64,000 nt of DNA, taken from contig NZ_CP037952.1 in the NCBI RefSeq assembly GCF_004358345.1, positions 310,001-374,000 on the forward strand. Direction: 5' to 3'. The position numbers and the translations under genes were made by a program. Every line of letters begins with the position of its first letter. Position 1 is the stretch's first letter. Below the pieces are notes generated by a model. The model had not been told where the DNA came from. It ran no database searches and saw only the letters and a list, made by a program, of their open reading frames with translations. Source of the DNA: Parashewanella spongiae (GTDB lineage: Bacteria; Pseudomonadota; Gammaproteobacteria; Enterobacterales; Shewanellaceae). Of the stretch, positions 27,948 through 37,479 are shown one piece after another.

Positions 27948-28658
27948 ATGAAAATGACAAATAAAACAATGATTGTCCTGAGTGCGTTTATTACACTGAT
28001 AGCGACTTCGAATGTATCTTCTCATGCACTTGAATATCCTCATATTGAAACCGTAGGTACGAGTAGTATCGAAGTGAAGCCAGACATGGCAGAAATTTCA
28101 GTGTCGGTTAATATGACAGGTCAAACAGCGAAACAGGCAAAAGCAGATTCTGATAAAGCCGTTTCAACACTCATCAAAAAATTGATGCAGGCAAACATTG
28201 CTGAAGACGACATTGATAGTGCAAACTTGCAACTACATCCGCAATATCGTTACCAACCAGAAAAAGAACCGATATTAATGGGCTATCAGGCTAGTCGGAA
28301 TGTCACTATTAAGGTAAGAAACTTAACCGAGCTCAATATTATCATTGATAAAACGGTCTCATCGGGCGTAAACCAAGTAAATCACATTAGTTTTAAAAGT
28401 AGTAGGCAAGAGCAGTTTGTTGAGCAAGCTAGACAAGCGGCCATCACCAATGCAAAAAACAAAGCTCAATCTTTAGCAAAAGGTTTCGGACAGCAAATTG
28501 ATCGCGTCTGGGAAGTTAAATACTTCAATTCAAGTGCGCCTCGCCCTTTGCTTCGTAAGGCTGCGTTCATGGGAAACATCAGCGAAGCAGATAAAAGCTA
28601 TCAAAATACTAAAATTACCATCCAAGATAGAGTTGAAGTGGTGTTTACCTTAAAATAG
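27948..28658 (+). CDS. SIMPL-domain (DUF541) periplasmic protein, 236 aa
   Basis: The signal peptide (TMIVLSAFITLIATSNVSSHA) is followed by a SIMPL/DUF541 domain spanning the rest: IETVGTSSIEVKPDMAEISV, QAKADSDKAVSTLIKKLMQA, LQLHPQYRYQ, and the C-terminal QARQAAITNAKNKAQSLAKG. The family has E. coli YggE and BP26 as members and is linked loosely to stress resistance. Start chosen as ATG 27948 after AAGGA; 27945 and 27954 are also possible. Single gene between two family A elements. Confidence 0.85.
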   Translation: MKMTNKTMIVLSAFITLIATSNVSSHALEYPHIETVGTSSIEVKPDMAEISVSVNMTGQTAKQAKADSDKAVSTLIKKLMQANIAEDDIDSANLQLHPQYRYQPEKEPILMGYQASRNVTIKVRNLTELNIIIDKTVSSGVNQVNHISFKSSRQEQFVEQARQAAITNAKNKAQSLAKGFGQQIDRVWEVKYFNSSAPRPLLRKAAFMGNISEADKSYQNTKITIQDRVEVVFTLK

Positions 28659-28673
28659 CGCGCTTTAACCTAA

Positions 28674-29020
28674 TGCCAATTACAGTAATTAAATGCTCAA
28701 CTCAGAGCTATGTATGTGCTCAAAGTGCAATCGAAATTGATGAAGGCATAGTTGTTACCGACATACAAAGCTGTCGTTATTACGTTGCTACGTCAAGACA
28801 ATTTTTAGAAGTAATTTGAGCACATACAAGCTCCCGAAGGGCAAGTCTAAAGGGTTCCATTACTGCGTTCAAGAACTTGAATTATCCCGACAAAAGCACG
28901 AAGTGCGTTGAACGCCAGCTTTGTATGGCGGCCGTTAGGGTATATAGTACCTCGAGCTTGTGCCTTGTACAGAAACCCTTTAGCTCTTGCTGAGTGGGAA
29001 GTTAATTACTGTAATTGGTA
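28674..29020. repeat. Family A inverted-repeat element, copy 4
   Basis: About 347 bp with ends CCAATTACAGTAATTAA and TTAATTACTGTAATTGG. It contains a relative of the shared core in inverse orientation near 28758 (TACCGACATACAAAGCTGTC). A family D-like right end (GAACGCAGTCAACAGATG) follows at about 29050-29066, hinting that A inserted into a D element. Confidence 0.8.
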
Positions 29021-29119
29021 TTAATATCAGCCATTTTTTCTACGCTTGAGAACGCAGTCAACAGATGTTTCTAGGTTTAATCACGAATGATTCGCTGTGA
29101 AGGTAGCAATATTTTGAGC

Positions 29120-29806
29120 ATGAAAAAATACAAATGGGTGCTGTTTGATGCCGATGATACATTATTTGATTTTGATGCATTTGCAGGGCTCACAGTGCTG
29201 TTCTCGCAATACCAATATGTATTTACCAAGCAAGACTATCAAGCCTATCAGGCACTGAACAAATCGTTATGGCTTAAATATCAAGACAATTTAATTGATG
29301 CGCAAACCCTACAAATTGAACGTTTTAAACCGTGGGAGGCTCAATTTGGTGTGAGTGCAGCTAAATTCAATGCAGGTTTTCTACTCGCTATGGCTGAAGT
29401 CTGTCGTCCACTATCAGGAGCCATTGAGCTACTTCAATATTTGAAAAATAACGGTACTAAAGTGGGTATTGTGACGAATGGCTTCACAGCTTTACAACAA
29501 CTTCGGTTAGATAAAACGGGCATAAATGAATTTGTTGATCTTTTAGTTATTTCTGAACAAGTTGGTTTTGCAAAACCTGATCGCCGAGTATTTGAATATA
29601 CTATAGATAAAATGGATGACGCGGCATTTACCTCGGTATTAATGGTTGGGGATAACCTTAATACCGATGTACAAGGCGGGTTTAATGCAGGTATTGATAC
29701 CTGTTGGTACAACGCAAAATGTGAAACTAATACGACAAACCTCATTCCAACAATTGAGGTGAAGTCACATCAACAGTTGTTAGCGCTACTAAGTACCAGT
29801 CGATAA
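29120..29806 (+). CDS. yjjG: Pyrimidine 5'-nucleotidase YjjG, 228 aa
   Basis: HAD hydrolase that dephosphorylates (deoxy)UMP and non-canonical pyrimidine nucleotides. Motif I is VLFDADDTLFDFDAF, motif II IVTNGFTALQQLRL, the lysine is in GFAKPDRRVFEY, and motif IV VLMVGDNLNTDVQGG. It reads very close to E. coli YjjG throughout. The ATG at 29120 gives the family start (MKKYKWVLFDADD); an ATG at 29087 is in frame but lies outside the similarity. No strong ribosome site. Confidence 0.92.
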   Translation: MKKYKWVLFDADDTLFDFDAFAGLTVLFSQYQYVFTKQDYQAYQALNKSLWLKYQDNLIDAQTLQIERFKPWEAQFGVSAAKFNAGFLLAMAEVCRPLSGAIELLQYLKNNGTKVGIVTNGFTALQQLRLDKTGINEFVDLLVISEQVGFAKPDRRVFEYTIDKMDDAAFTSVLMVGDNLNTDVQGGFNAGIDTCWYNAKCETNTTNLIPTIEVKSHQQLLALLSTSR

Positions 29807-29826
29807 GTTCTTTGATAGTTATTGTG

Positions 29827-29957
29827 TTCAGGTTTAGTGCTATACAAGACGCAATGTAGGGCGCATAGCCGTAACTATGTAACCAAAGTTGCAACACCGT
29901 AGAGTGCTGAAACTGGGCACTAAAAAATCTGCGTTCAACCGATTTATTTAGGATTAA
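29827..29957. repeat. Inverted family E interior joined to a family D end
   Basis: 29827-29926 matches the interior of element E (4030-4130) in reverse orientation (for example GAGTGCTGAAACTGGGCAC). It is followed directly by GCGTTCAACCGATTTATTTA, a family D terminus, up to 29957. The join shows mosaic or nested elements. Confidence 0.65.
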
Positions 29958-29970
29958 TAATGGGTAAAAA

Positions 29971-29996
29971 AAACCTAACAAAAATGTTAGGTTTTT
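29971..29996 (-). terminator. Terminator of the rpsF-priB-rpsR-rplI operon
   Basis: AACCTAACA AAAA TGTTAGGTT with A/T runs on both sides; read on the reverse strand it ends in a T run, about 45 bp after the rplI stop. Confidence 0.8.
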
Positions 29997-30040
29997 TACA
30001 GTACGCAGAAGCGTACTGAGTAGCATTGTACTATAGCAAA

Positions 30041-30493
30041 TTATGCTTCAGCAATAACCGATACTTTTACAGTCGTTTTTACTTCAGTGTGAAGTTGAAC
30101 TTCAACATCAAAGTCACCAGTGTGGCGCAATGCACCGTGTGGCATACGAACTTCTGCTTTAGCTAATTCAACACCAGCAGCGGTTACAGCGTCAGCAATA
30201 TCGCGAGTACCGATAGAACCGAATAGCTTGCCTTCATCACCCGCTTTAGAAGCCAGTACAACTGATTCTAGTGCAGATAGCTTTTCAGCACGTGCAGTAG
30301 CAGCAGCCAAACCTTCAGCTAATTTAGCTTCTAGTTCTTGACGACGCTCTTGGAAGAATTTTTCGTTTTCTTCGTTAGCAACAACCGCTTTACCTTGTGG
30401 CAAAAGGAAGTTACGCGCATAGCCAGACTTTACTGAAACCTTGTCACCTAGGTTTCCTAGGTTAGCGATTTTATCAAGTAAAATAACAAACAT
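30041..30493 (-). CDS. rplI: 50S ribosomal protein L9, 150 aa
   Basis: Two-lobed 23S rRNA-binding protein. The N-terminal domain shows [20 protein letters not shown] and [13 protein letters not shown], then the long connecting helix, then the C-terminal domain with [13 protein letters not shown]. Length standard. Last gene of the operon. Confidence 0.97.
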   Translation of the reverse strand: MFVILLDKIANLGNLGDKVSVKSGYARNFLLPQGKAVVANEENEKFFQERRQELEAKLAEGLAAATARAEKLSALESVVLASKAGDEGKLFGSIGTRDIADAVTAAGVELAKAEVRMPHGALRHTGDFDVEVQLHTEVKTTVKVSVIAEA

Positions 30494-30520
30494 TATCTAA
30501 TCCTCTATATTCGATTGCGA

Positions 30521-30760
<240 letters not shown>

Positions 30761-31066
30761 CTAAGTTTTCAATTCGACATTGTCGGCATGAATCACAGTG
30801 CGATTGACTCCATTGCGACCAGTTTGTAACGCAATAAATCCTTCAACATGGATCTCGGTACCGACTTTTAAATTCTTCGCTATTGATGTAAATCGTTCGC
30901 CGGATAACACTACTTGTATCTGCACATATACGTTACGGAGCAAGTCGGCTTCATAGCGCTGCGATTGATGTTCCAACATGATTTTCCAATGAGGAATACC
31001 AGCAGGACTTTGCAAATTCGATACTCGTTTAATGATTCCTGATAAAGTTAGTTGATTTACATTCAC
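30761..31066 (-). CDS. priB: Primosomal replication protein N (PriB), 101 aa
   Basis: Small OB-fold protein that binds single-stranded DNA and PriA during replication restart. The sequence (NQLTLSGIIKRVSNLQSPAG, HQSQRYEADLLRNVYVQIQV, GTEIHVEGFIALQ) is typical. Located between rpsF and rpsR as in E. coli. Confidence 0.95.
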   Translation of the reverse strand: MNVNQLTLSGIIKRVSNLQSPAGIPHWKIMLEHQSQRYEADLLRNVYVQIQVVLSGERFTSIAKNLKVGTEIHVEGFIALQTGRNGVNRTVIHADNVELKT

Positions 31067-31074
31067 AAAGAGTT

Positions 31075-31515
31075 TTACTCAGCTTCTGCAGCAGGCTCTG
31101 CAGCAGGCGTTTCTGCTACTGGTGCTTCAGGTGCTGGTGCTGCTGGCGCGCTTTCAGCCGCTGGCTTATCAAAAGAACGACGTGAATCACGTTCGTCTTT
31201 AGCTTTTGCCATTGGAGAAGCTTCAGTAACCGCACTCTTAGTACGCATTACCATGTTACGCAGAACAGCGTCGTTGAAACGGAAAGCTGTTTCTAATTCT
31301 TCAATTGATTCTGCTGGTGCTTCTACGTTCATAAGAACATAGTGCGCTTTATGCAGTTCAAGGATAGGGTAAGCCAATTGACGACGGCCCCAATCTTCTA
31401 GGCGGTTTACTGTACCGTTTGCATCGGTAATGATACCGGTGTAACGCTCGATCATGCCTGGGACTTGTTCACTCTGGTCAGGGTGAACCATAAATACGAT
31501 TTCGTAATGACGCAT
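31075..31515 (-). CDS. rpsF: 30S ribosomal protein S6, 146 aa
   Basis: Starts [18 protein letters not shown] and contains [18 protein letters not shown], the S6 core. The C-terminal tail is unusually Ala/Pro/Glu-rich (about 25 residues, [20 protein letters not shown]). Such tails may carry RimK-added glutamates. First gene of the operon. Confidence 0.96.
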   Translation of the reverse strand: MRHYEIVFMVHPDQSEQVPGMIERYTGIITDANGTVNRLEDWGRRQLAYPILELHKAHYVLMNVEAPAESIEELETAFRFNDAVLRNMVMRTKSAVTEASPMAKAKDERDSRRSFDKPAAESAPAAPAPEAPVAETPAAEPAAEAE

Positions 31516-31575
31516 TTATTGCTCCTCACGGTTAATTAGCCTCGTTTTGGGATCAGTCAAACCAAATGGAGGCAA
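31516..31575 (-). promoter_or_regulatory. Candidate S6:S18 autoregulatory leader
   Basis: Just before rpsF the reverse strand reads CCTCC...GAGG and then AACCGTGAGGAGCAA, close to the E. coli rpsF leader as I recall it. That leader contains the known S6:S18-binding CCG motif. The match includes the ribosome site. The fold is suggested, not computed. Confidence 0.45.
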
Positions 31576-31605
31576 GGAACGAATTTAGACTGAATTAGGC
31601 GCGAG

Positions 31606-31634
31606 ATAATACAGAAAACTGACCAATAACTCAA
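31606..31634 (-). promoter_or_regulatory. Promoter of the rpsF operon
   Basis: On the reverse strand, -35 TTGAGT and -10 TATTAT are separated by 17 bp. The start would fall about 85 nt before rpsF, leaving room for the leader. Confidence 0.5.
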
Positions 31635-31714
31635 GAAATACTCAGCAGTGTTGTTTGGCTAGTCCAATATTAAGTGATTTTAACGTATAATGGGGCTTTC
31701 GATTTATCAATTTT

Positions 31715-32473
31715 ATGTATGATGTTATGAAATCAGCTTGTGGTTTATTTTTTTCTTTCGTGTGTTTTTCAGGCTCGACATTCGCGATTGTGCCTACGCT
31801 TTATCAAGATCCTGAACAGCATTTTACTGCTGAAATCGAAGTGGGTTTTCAACTTAATACAGGTAATAATAGTGCGACCAGTTTTAATGGCCGAACAAAT
31901 TTAGTGTACGACACTAACTCCGCGAAACAAGAAGTGACAGTGAGAGGTTTTTTTGCGTCAGACAGTGAAAGGACAACATCTGAGAAGTATGAGTTGAATT
32001 TGCAATCAAACTACAAATTGTCTAGTGGCTATGTGTTTGCACAAAGTGATTACGTGAGAGATCGATACGGTAGTTACACTAAGTTGGCGACGATTTCATC
32101 CGGTTATGGTTTTGATGCTATTGATACGAAAAAAGCTAAATTGAGTCTCGAACTCAGCCCAGGTTACCGTTATAACTTGCCCATTGAAACGGACGTCGTG
32201 CCTGTGCCGCAAAGCAATACAGATACCATCTTAAGAACAGCAGCGCGATTCTCATACAAGATGCATGAGTACACGAGTTTTACTGCTGATCTGACGGCTG
32301 AAAATGGTGCAGAAAATAATACACTCACATTAGACACTAGTTATAAAAATCTCATGTTTAAGGATTGGGCATTTAAAGTGGGCATTAACATTAAGTATAC
32401 TGACGTAGTGCCAGAGGGTTCAAAGCGAACTGATACTGTCACAACCTTTAATTTGCTCTATACCTTTGAGTAA
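31715..32473 (+). CDS. DUF481 (YdiY-like) outer-membrane protein, 252 aa
   Basis: The signal peptide (GLFFSFVCFSGSTFA) is followed by repeated amphipathic beta-strands ending in Phe (TTFNLLYTFE), a beta-barrel of the DUF481 family found in salt-induced outer-membrane proteins. Typical segments are EIEVGFQLNTGNNSATSF and SDYVRDRYGSYTKLATISSG. The ATG at 31715 and that at 31727 are both possible; neither has a clear ribosome site. A family A element begins directly after its TAA stop. Confidence 0.82.
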   Translation: MYDVMKSACGLFFSFVCFSGSTFAIVPTLYQDPEQHFTAEIEVGFQLNTGNNSATSFNGRTNLVYDTNSAKQEVTVRGFFASDSERTTSEKYELNLQSNYKLSSGYVFAQSDYVRDRYGSYTKLATISSGYGFDAIDTKKAKLSLELSPGYRYNLPIETDVVPVPQSNTDTILRTAARFSYKMHEYTSFTADLTAENGAENNTLTLDTSYKNLMFKDWAFKVGINIKYTDVVPEGSKRTDTVTTFNLLYTFE

Positions 32474-32821
32474 TACCAATTACAGTAATTAAATTCCCAG
32501 TTCAGAGCTATGCATGTGTTCAAAGTACAAGTGAAATTGATGAAGACATAGTTATTACCGACATACAAAACTGTCGTTATTACATTGCTACGTTGAGATA
32601 GTTTTGCGTAGTAATTTGGACACATACAAGCTCCCGAAGGGCAAGGCTAAAGGACTCCATTACTACGTTACAAGTTTTTGAATTATCCCGACAAAAGCAC
32701 GAAGTGCGTTGAACGTCAGCTTTGTATGGCGGCCGTTAGGGTATATAGTACTTCAAACTTGCGCCTTGTACTGAAATCCTTTAGCTCTTGCTGAGTGGGA
32801 AGTTAATTACTGTAATTGGTA
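32474..32821. repeat. Family A inverted-repeat element, copy 5
   Basis: About 348 bp with perfect ends TACCAATTACAGTAATT and AATTACTGTAATTGGTA. It starts on the base after the DUF481 stop codon. It is very similar to copies 4 and 6, including the sequence GCGGCCGTTAGGGTATATAG. It contains the shared core inverted near 32559. Confidence 0.85.
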
Positions 32822-32901
32822 AAAAAATATTTAGGATCATAATTGAGTTAATTGATGCCGTTTGGGAAATGGATTTAATTGATAAGTATTCAGTCAGGGT
32901 T

Positions 32902-33141
32902 GTTAATCCTAAAAACATCAGTTGAACGCTGAGTATATGAGTAACTGTTTGAGTCAATAAGATGACTTTATCATCATGGCTTTCACCCAATGAGTGAAGC
33001 GCTCTACGCTCACAAGCTTGCTAAAATGACTTCTATCTGCGTTGTAACTTTTGCAAGTAGAATAACTGCTTGCTGCAAGCTACGCCTTACTATCAGCCAT
33101 TTTTTCTACGCTTGAGAACGCAGTCAACTGATGTTTCTAGG
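32902..33141. repeat. Family D element, copy with group II intron at its right end
   Basis: Starts TTAATCCTAAAAACATCAG and ends GTCAACTGATGTTTCTAGG; the two ends are inverted repeats. The last few bases expected of a D terminus (TTAATC) appear only after the intron, at 35153. That gives a natural estimate of the intron junctions. Confidence 0.65.
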
Positions 33142-33751
33142 GAGCGCCACGAAGCGCTTTATTCTGTTGTGGGATTTGTCTCAACGTATACGCAGCCAAG
33201 CGATTACATGGCCATAAACCAGAGACAGCAACGTTATTATTTATAATAAGTCCATCAGGTTGAAACGTACCTGACGGGATAATTACCAGTTCATCCCGAA
33301 ATCTGACGGGCATGCATAATGGGTAACCGCTATGACATGAAGCCCTGTGACAAAGGCCTTGAATAAAGGTTGAGATGCAATGTAGGCCGCAGCATCAAGC
33401 GAATTCAGTTAAGCGTCGTAAATCAAAAAAATGAAGATGGGGAGTCTTTCCTAGTTGACGAACCCTGACACAAACAGAGAAGCAACTGGTAAATGCATCT
33501 GTTTGATCTTCCGGCGTAATATGAAGTGGCATGTATTGAAGGAAATAAAGTGAACGTGGGAGAGCCTGAGTGTTGGAAGGTAGTGACTTGCACTATCCGA
33601 ATATAAGGTAAACCGAAATTTCAGATAGGGCGCTCAGGCAGTCGGATGAGCCCATAGTACCGTTAACCGTGAAGACAACATAACTTCACATCAGGGAAGG
33701 GGCTCAGTGTTACACCCGTTTTTAACGTAACTTTTGAGGTGAAATTGCCAT

Positions 33752-35032
33752 ATGGCTAACACTCCAGTAAATATCAGAATATTACAGCGAAAACTTTACT
33801 TACGCTCAAAGCTTAACTCGGAGCTACGATTTTACAGCTTGTACGATAAACTCAGTCGCCTAGATATACTCGAAGAAGCCTATCGACGATGCAAAGACAA
33901 TAAAGGCGGAGCAGGAATTGATGGCATCACATTCAGTTATCTAGAGCAGCAAAAGAAAGTCGTTGCGCTGTTAAAAGAAATTCAAACTCAATTACAACAG
34001 AAAAACTATCGACCTAGCCCAGTCAAACGAGTAGAAATACTCAAAGACAACGGCAAAACGCGGAAACTTGGGATCCCGATAATCAGTGACAGAATTGTGC
34101 AAATGGCGATGACAATAGTGATGCAACCCGTCTACGAACCTCATTTACATGAACACAGTTATGGCTACCGTCCATGTCGAAGCGCCCAGCAAGCGGTAAA
34201 AGTCATTGAAATGAGCCTAAAACAAGGCTATCAGCACGTACTCGATGCTGACTTGAGCGCCTATTTCGATACCATCCCGCACGCTAAGTTGATGACAAAA
34301 ATAGAAAGGCGAATAAGCGACAGCAGCTTTCTGAGTTTACTGAAAAGCTTTATCAAAGCGCCCATCAGCATAGAGACGGTCAACGGGAAATGGCGAATAG
34401 AAGCAAGCCGATGTGGCACTCCGCAAGGCGGAGTTATCTCTCCACTACTGGCTAACATCTATCTCAACGATTTCTGTTTGAAAATACACGAAAAAACACC
34501 GTGTAAAATCGTTACCTATGCAGATGATTTTGTTGTACTTCATAAGCAAACCTACACACAAGAGCAACTGGACTGGATAACACAGCAATTAAGTGATGAA
34601 GGTCTGAAGCTAAATCAAAGTAAAACCCACTGTGTGGATATGGGAAAGCTGATGAATGAGTTTGATTTCCTCGGTTTTAACTTTCAACGGATCACAGGCC
34701 TCATCAAAGGCACCAGTTACATCAAGATACAGGCGTCTAAGAAGAGCCAAACAAAGCTGAAAAATAAAATCAGAGACATAGTGAAACACCGAACCTCAAA
34801 TACACTTGGCGTACTGATAAATAAGGTTAATCAAGTTCTGAGGGGATGGAAACACTATTTTGGTGGGATAGGTTATCCCAGAGGTGTATTTTTCAGAATA
34901 AATGGATTTGTAGTAAACCGGTTCTATCGCTGGCATCGTCGCTTAAGTCAACGTCGAAGCAAGTATCTATCACGAGGTGCTTACGAAAAATTACGCCAAG
35001 CTGGTCTTGAGTATTTACCCACGACAAGATGA
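33752..35032 (+). CDS. ltrA: Group II intron reverse transcriptase/maturase, 426 aa
   Basis: RT domain with NKGGAGIDGITF (RT0-1), GKTRKLGIPIISDRIVQMA, YGYRPCRSAQQAV, DADLSAYFDTIPH, GTPQGGVISPLLANIYL and the catalytic VTYADDFVVL. The maturase X region (LRGWKHYFGG) follows. The protein stops soon after with no HNH endonuclease domain, so target entry may rely on single-stranded DNA at replication forks. Intact frame, so possibly active. Confidence 0.95.
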   Translation: MANTPVNIRILQRKLYLRSKLNSELRFYSLYDKLSRLDILEEAYRRCKDNKGGAGIDGITFSYLEQQKKVVALLKEIQTQLQQKNYRPSPVKRVEILKDNGKTRKLGIPIISDRIVQMAMTIVMQPVYEPHLHEHSYGYRPCRSAQQAVKVIEMSLKQGYQHVLDADLSAYFDTIPHAKLMTKIERRISDSSFLSLLKSFIKAPISIETVNGKWRIEASRCGTPQGGVISPLLANIYLNDFCLKIHEKTPCKIVTYADDFVVLHKQTYTQEQLDWITQQLSDEGLKLNQSKTHCVDMGKLMNEFDFLGFNFQRITGLIKGTSYIKIQASKKSQTKLKNKIRDIVKHRTSNTLGVLINKVNQVLRGWKHYFGGIGYPRGVFFRINGFVVNRFYRWHRRLSQRRSKYLSRGAYEKLRQAGLEYLPTTR

Positions 35033-35069
35033 TAAGCAAAGTGAAGGGGCTGAGAGAAGTGTAACAACA

Positions 35070-35103
35070 GAGCCGTGTGAGGGAAAACCTCATGCACGGA
35101 ATC
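35070..35103 (+). ncRNA. Group II intron domain V
   Basis: A 34-nt hairpin opening GAGCCGTGTGAGG and closing CCTCATGCACGG, with a GAAA-type loop and bulge, is the diagnostic catalytic domain V. Domain VI follows at 35104-35152. Confidence 0.85.
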
Positions 35104-35169
35104 GAAGAGGGGCTGCTGGATAAGCGATAGCGAAGCCAGTAGCCTACTCTACTTAATCTATAAAAGCAT

Positions 35170-35901
35170 TTAAATTAAACATTTGAGTTGCTCAATATTA
35201 GAAATGCAAACCTGTGGTAATGGAGCACTTAAAGGTGATGTTTGAGTGTGGCCATAGCTTGGGTTTAACCAAACGGCTTGGCTGCCGAAATTTCTTGCAC
35301 CTACTACATCCGCTGAAAAACTGTCTCCAACATGTAAAATATCGGCGGGTTCAACATTAAGTCGTTCACAAGCCAGTTGAAACAGGTCGGCGGCGGGCTT
35401 CATTTTTAAACCATTTCCTGCATGTAAAATAAATTCGAAATAGGGTGCTATGCCGATTCTAACAGCATCAACATTGCCATTTGAAATCCCAATAAGGGTG
35501 TACTTTTGCTTTAGATAAGTGAGTAAATTAATACTGGAATCTGGAACGGTGAAATTACTGCGATGATAAAGAAAGTGCTCGAGGCTGGATTGCGCGCCAT
35601 TTTGGGCATCTTTTTGACTGAGGCCAAGTGCTAACAGCAAGTGCGTCGCTGTCGCTTCACGGATTTTCCAAGTGTCGTGGCTTAAATCCGGTTGATTATG
35701 AATGAGCATTTTTTTAGTCGCTAGCCAATGTTCGCTGTGCCATTGATGAGATGCTGGGAAGTGTTGTTGTAAAAAACGTAAAAATTCAGCTTCAGCTTTA
35801 GTGATATAGGGAAAATTATTATAAAGCGTATCATCGAGATCAAAACTGATGACTTTGAAAGGGCGTAAGCCTAAAAATACTTGTGGCGACTGGAGAAGCA
35901 T
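35170..35901 (-). CDS. yigB: HAD phosphatase YigB (FMN/riboflavin-precursor type), 243 aa
   Basis: HAD motif I ISFDLDDTLYNN, motif II LIGISNGNVDA, lysine in MKPAADLFQLA, motif IV ILHVGDSFSADVVG. E. coli YigB dephosphorylates the riboflavin precursor and FMN. Position after xerC matches E. coli. The ATG overlaps the xerC stop by one base. Confidence 0.9.
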   Translation of the reverse strand: MLLQSPQVFLGLRPFKVISFDLDDTLYNNFPYITKAEAEFLRFLQQHFPASHQWHSEHWLATKKMLIHNQPDLSHDTWKIREATATHLLLALGLSQKDAQNGAQSSLEHFLYHRSNFTVPDSSINLLTYLKQKYTLIGISNGNVDAVRIGIAPYFEFILHAGNGLKMKPAADLFQLACERLNVEPADILHVGDSFSADVVGARNFGSQAVWLNPSYGHTQTSPLSAPLPQVCISNIEQLKCLI

Positions 35902-36821
35902 TATTTTTCCTTGGTGCGTTTCGCTCTTGGGTGAGCGCCGTCATAGACTTTGGCTAAATGCTGAAAATCAAGGCTGGTATAGACTTGAGTAGTCGAAAGG
36001 TTAGCGTGTCCGAGTAATTCTTGTACGGCACGTAAATCGGCACTAGATTCTAACATATGAGTTGCAAATGAATGCCTGAGTTTGTGAGGGTGAACTTTAG
36101 CCGAGACCCCTTGTTGCTGCCCCCATTTATTGATCCTTGCCTGAATACTTCGGTGGGCAAGCCGGCGGCCTTGATGGGTCACAAACAGCGCGTTATCTTC
36201 GCAATTAATATTATTTCGTAACCTAAGCCAATGGCTAATGGCTTCTCGTGCCATTTTGCCTACGGGTACAATACGCGTTTTATTGCCTTTACCCAACACT
36301 CGCACTTGGGTTAAATCATCATCAAAACTGGATTGATCGAGGGCCGAAAGTTCAGCTAAACGTATCCCTGACGAATAGAATAGTTCCATAATGGCTTTAT
36401 CACGCACGGCAATGGCTGAATCAGTATCGATTTCCATTAAATGATGGATGCTGTCGGCATCTAAATTTTTTGGTAATGGTTTGGCTTGCTTGGGAGCGGT
36501 TAATGTAACACTTGGATCATTGATGACGAGCTCTTCACGCTGAAGAAAACGATAAAATTGCTTCATCGCGGATAAAGTTAACGCTATGGAGCGGGCACTA
36601 AGTCCCTTTCGATGTAACCGTGAAAGTACCGCTTGAAGTTGCTCAGTGCTGAGTTGCTGCCAAGGTGTAGCATGCTCGAGTAAACGTTGAATGCGACTGA
36701 GCTCAAACAAATAGTTTCGGACAGTATGAGGAGAGTAGTGCCGCTCTGATTGCAAATAACGCTGAAATTGTTGGATCAAAGCGACATTCATGGTCTCGAT
36801 ATTACTACTGTTATTATTCAT
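35901..36821 (-). CDS. xerC: Tyrosine recombinase XerC, 306 aa
   Basis: With XerD it resolves chromosome dimers at dif. Catalytic residues visible: R154 (SSGIRLAEL), K178 (LGKGNKTR), H246 and R249 ([14 protein letters not shown]), H272 ([11 protein letters not shown]) and nucleophile Y281. The start at 36821 overlaps the DUF484 gene end by 8 nt; an ATG at 36791 is an alternative. Confidence 0.95.
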   Translation of the reverse strand: MNNNSSNIETMNVALIQQFQRYLQSERHYSPHTVRNYLFELSRIQRLLEHATPWQQLSTEQLQAVLSRLHRKGLSARSIALTLSAMKQFYRFLQREELVINDPSVTLTAPKQAKPLPKNLDADSIHHLMEIDTDSAIAVRDKAIMELFYSSGIRLAELSALDQSSFDDDLTQVRVLGKGNKTRIVPVGKMAREAISHWLRLRNNINCEDNALFVTHQGRRLAHRSIQARINKWGQQQGVSAKVHPHKLRHSFATHMLESSADLRAVQELLGHANLSTTQVYTSLDFQHLAKVYDGAHPRAKRTKEK

Positions 36822-37479
36822 TTTTTGCGTAAAACTGGCTGAGTTTATGATTCAGCAAACCTTGTAATTGTTCTAAAAACAAATTATCCATTTCAGGATG
36901 AAAATGTGCAGGATTGTGGGTCGCCACAGCAAATATTACCTTATTGCATTTCGCTTTAGGGGTGATTTTGGTTAAGGCGACTGAACCTACTTGGCTACCA
37001 AATAGGCGTTGCGACTCATTCTCGGTCAAACGACCAAGGTAGTGACCTTGGCTCATGCGTTTATTCCACAGTGCCATCAATTCACTATCTATGTCGTGAA
37101 CTGTGATAAGCCTGATGTTGGAAAAATTAAACTCACGCTTTAACTCTGACTTTAATATCGTTTTCAGGCTGCCGTGATCTTGAGTTTGCATCAATTTGGT
37201 GGTGAGTTCGTTGTTAAAACGAAAAATTCGTTCATTGTGGCTGGCGATGCTCATCAATGAGGTAATTTCTTCTTCCAGTTGGCTCACTCGCTGTCTCAGC
37301 GCGATTTGCTGCCGCTCGACAATGGAAATAGAACCTCGCTGTTGATGATCTACCCGCAAGCTTAATAGCAATTCAGGGTATTTATTAAAAAAATCTGGAT
37401 TATCTGCTAAATATTCATAAATTATTTGGTCGTCAAACGCCGCTACTTTATCTGTTTCAGGTGTCACTACTGTGGTCAT
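36814..37479 (-). CDS. DUF484 family protein, 221 aa
   Basis: GAF-like DUF484 protein usually found between dapF and xerC. A short N-terminal region ([18 protein letters not shown]) is followed by a coiled coil ([19 protein letters not shown]) and a GAF-like domain to the end. The ATG at 37479 makes an ATGA overlap with the dapF stop; an upstream start at 37527 would lie inside dapF. Function unknown; conserved linkage suggests coexpression with xerC. Confidence 0.85.
   Translation of the reverse strand: MTTVVTPETDKVAAFDDQIIYEYLADNPDFFNKYPELLLSLRVDHQQRGSISIVERQQIALRQRVSQLEEEITSLMSIASHNERIFRFNNELTTKLMQTQDHGSLKTILKSELKREFNFSNIRLITVHDIDSELMALWNKRMSQGHYLGRLTENESQRLFGSQVGSVALTKITPKAKCNKVIFAVATHNPAHFHPEMDNLFLEQLQGLLNHKLSQFYAKNE

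Larger units (their letters stand above)
33142..35152 (+). mobile_element. Group II intron with maturase
   Basis: About 2.0 kb ribozyme-type element. The 5' end reads GAGCGCC (consensus GUGYG), about 600 nt of structured RNA precede the maturase gene, and after it come domain V (35070-35103) and domain VI, ending in AC. The boundaries are inferred from the interrupted family D sequence rather than from RNA folding. It should move as an RNA copied by its own reverse transcriptase. Confidence 0.82.

Noticed and set aside
29742-30026. 94-residue reverse frame after yjjG
   Set aside because: Crosses the family E/D repeat and a terminator; no protein-like composition.
30120-30341. Forward frames over rplI and rpsF
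   Set aside because: Antisense to highly conserved ribosomal protein genes.
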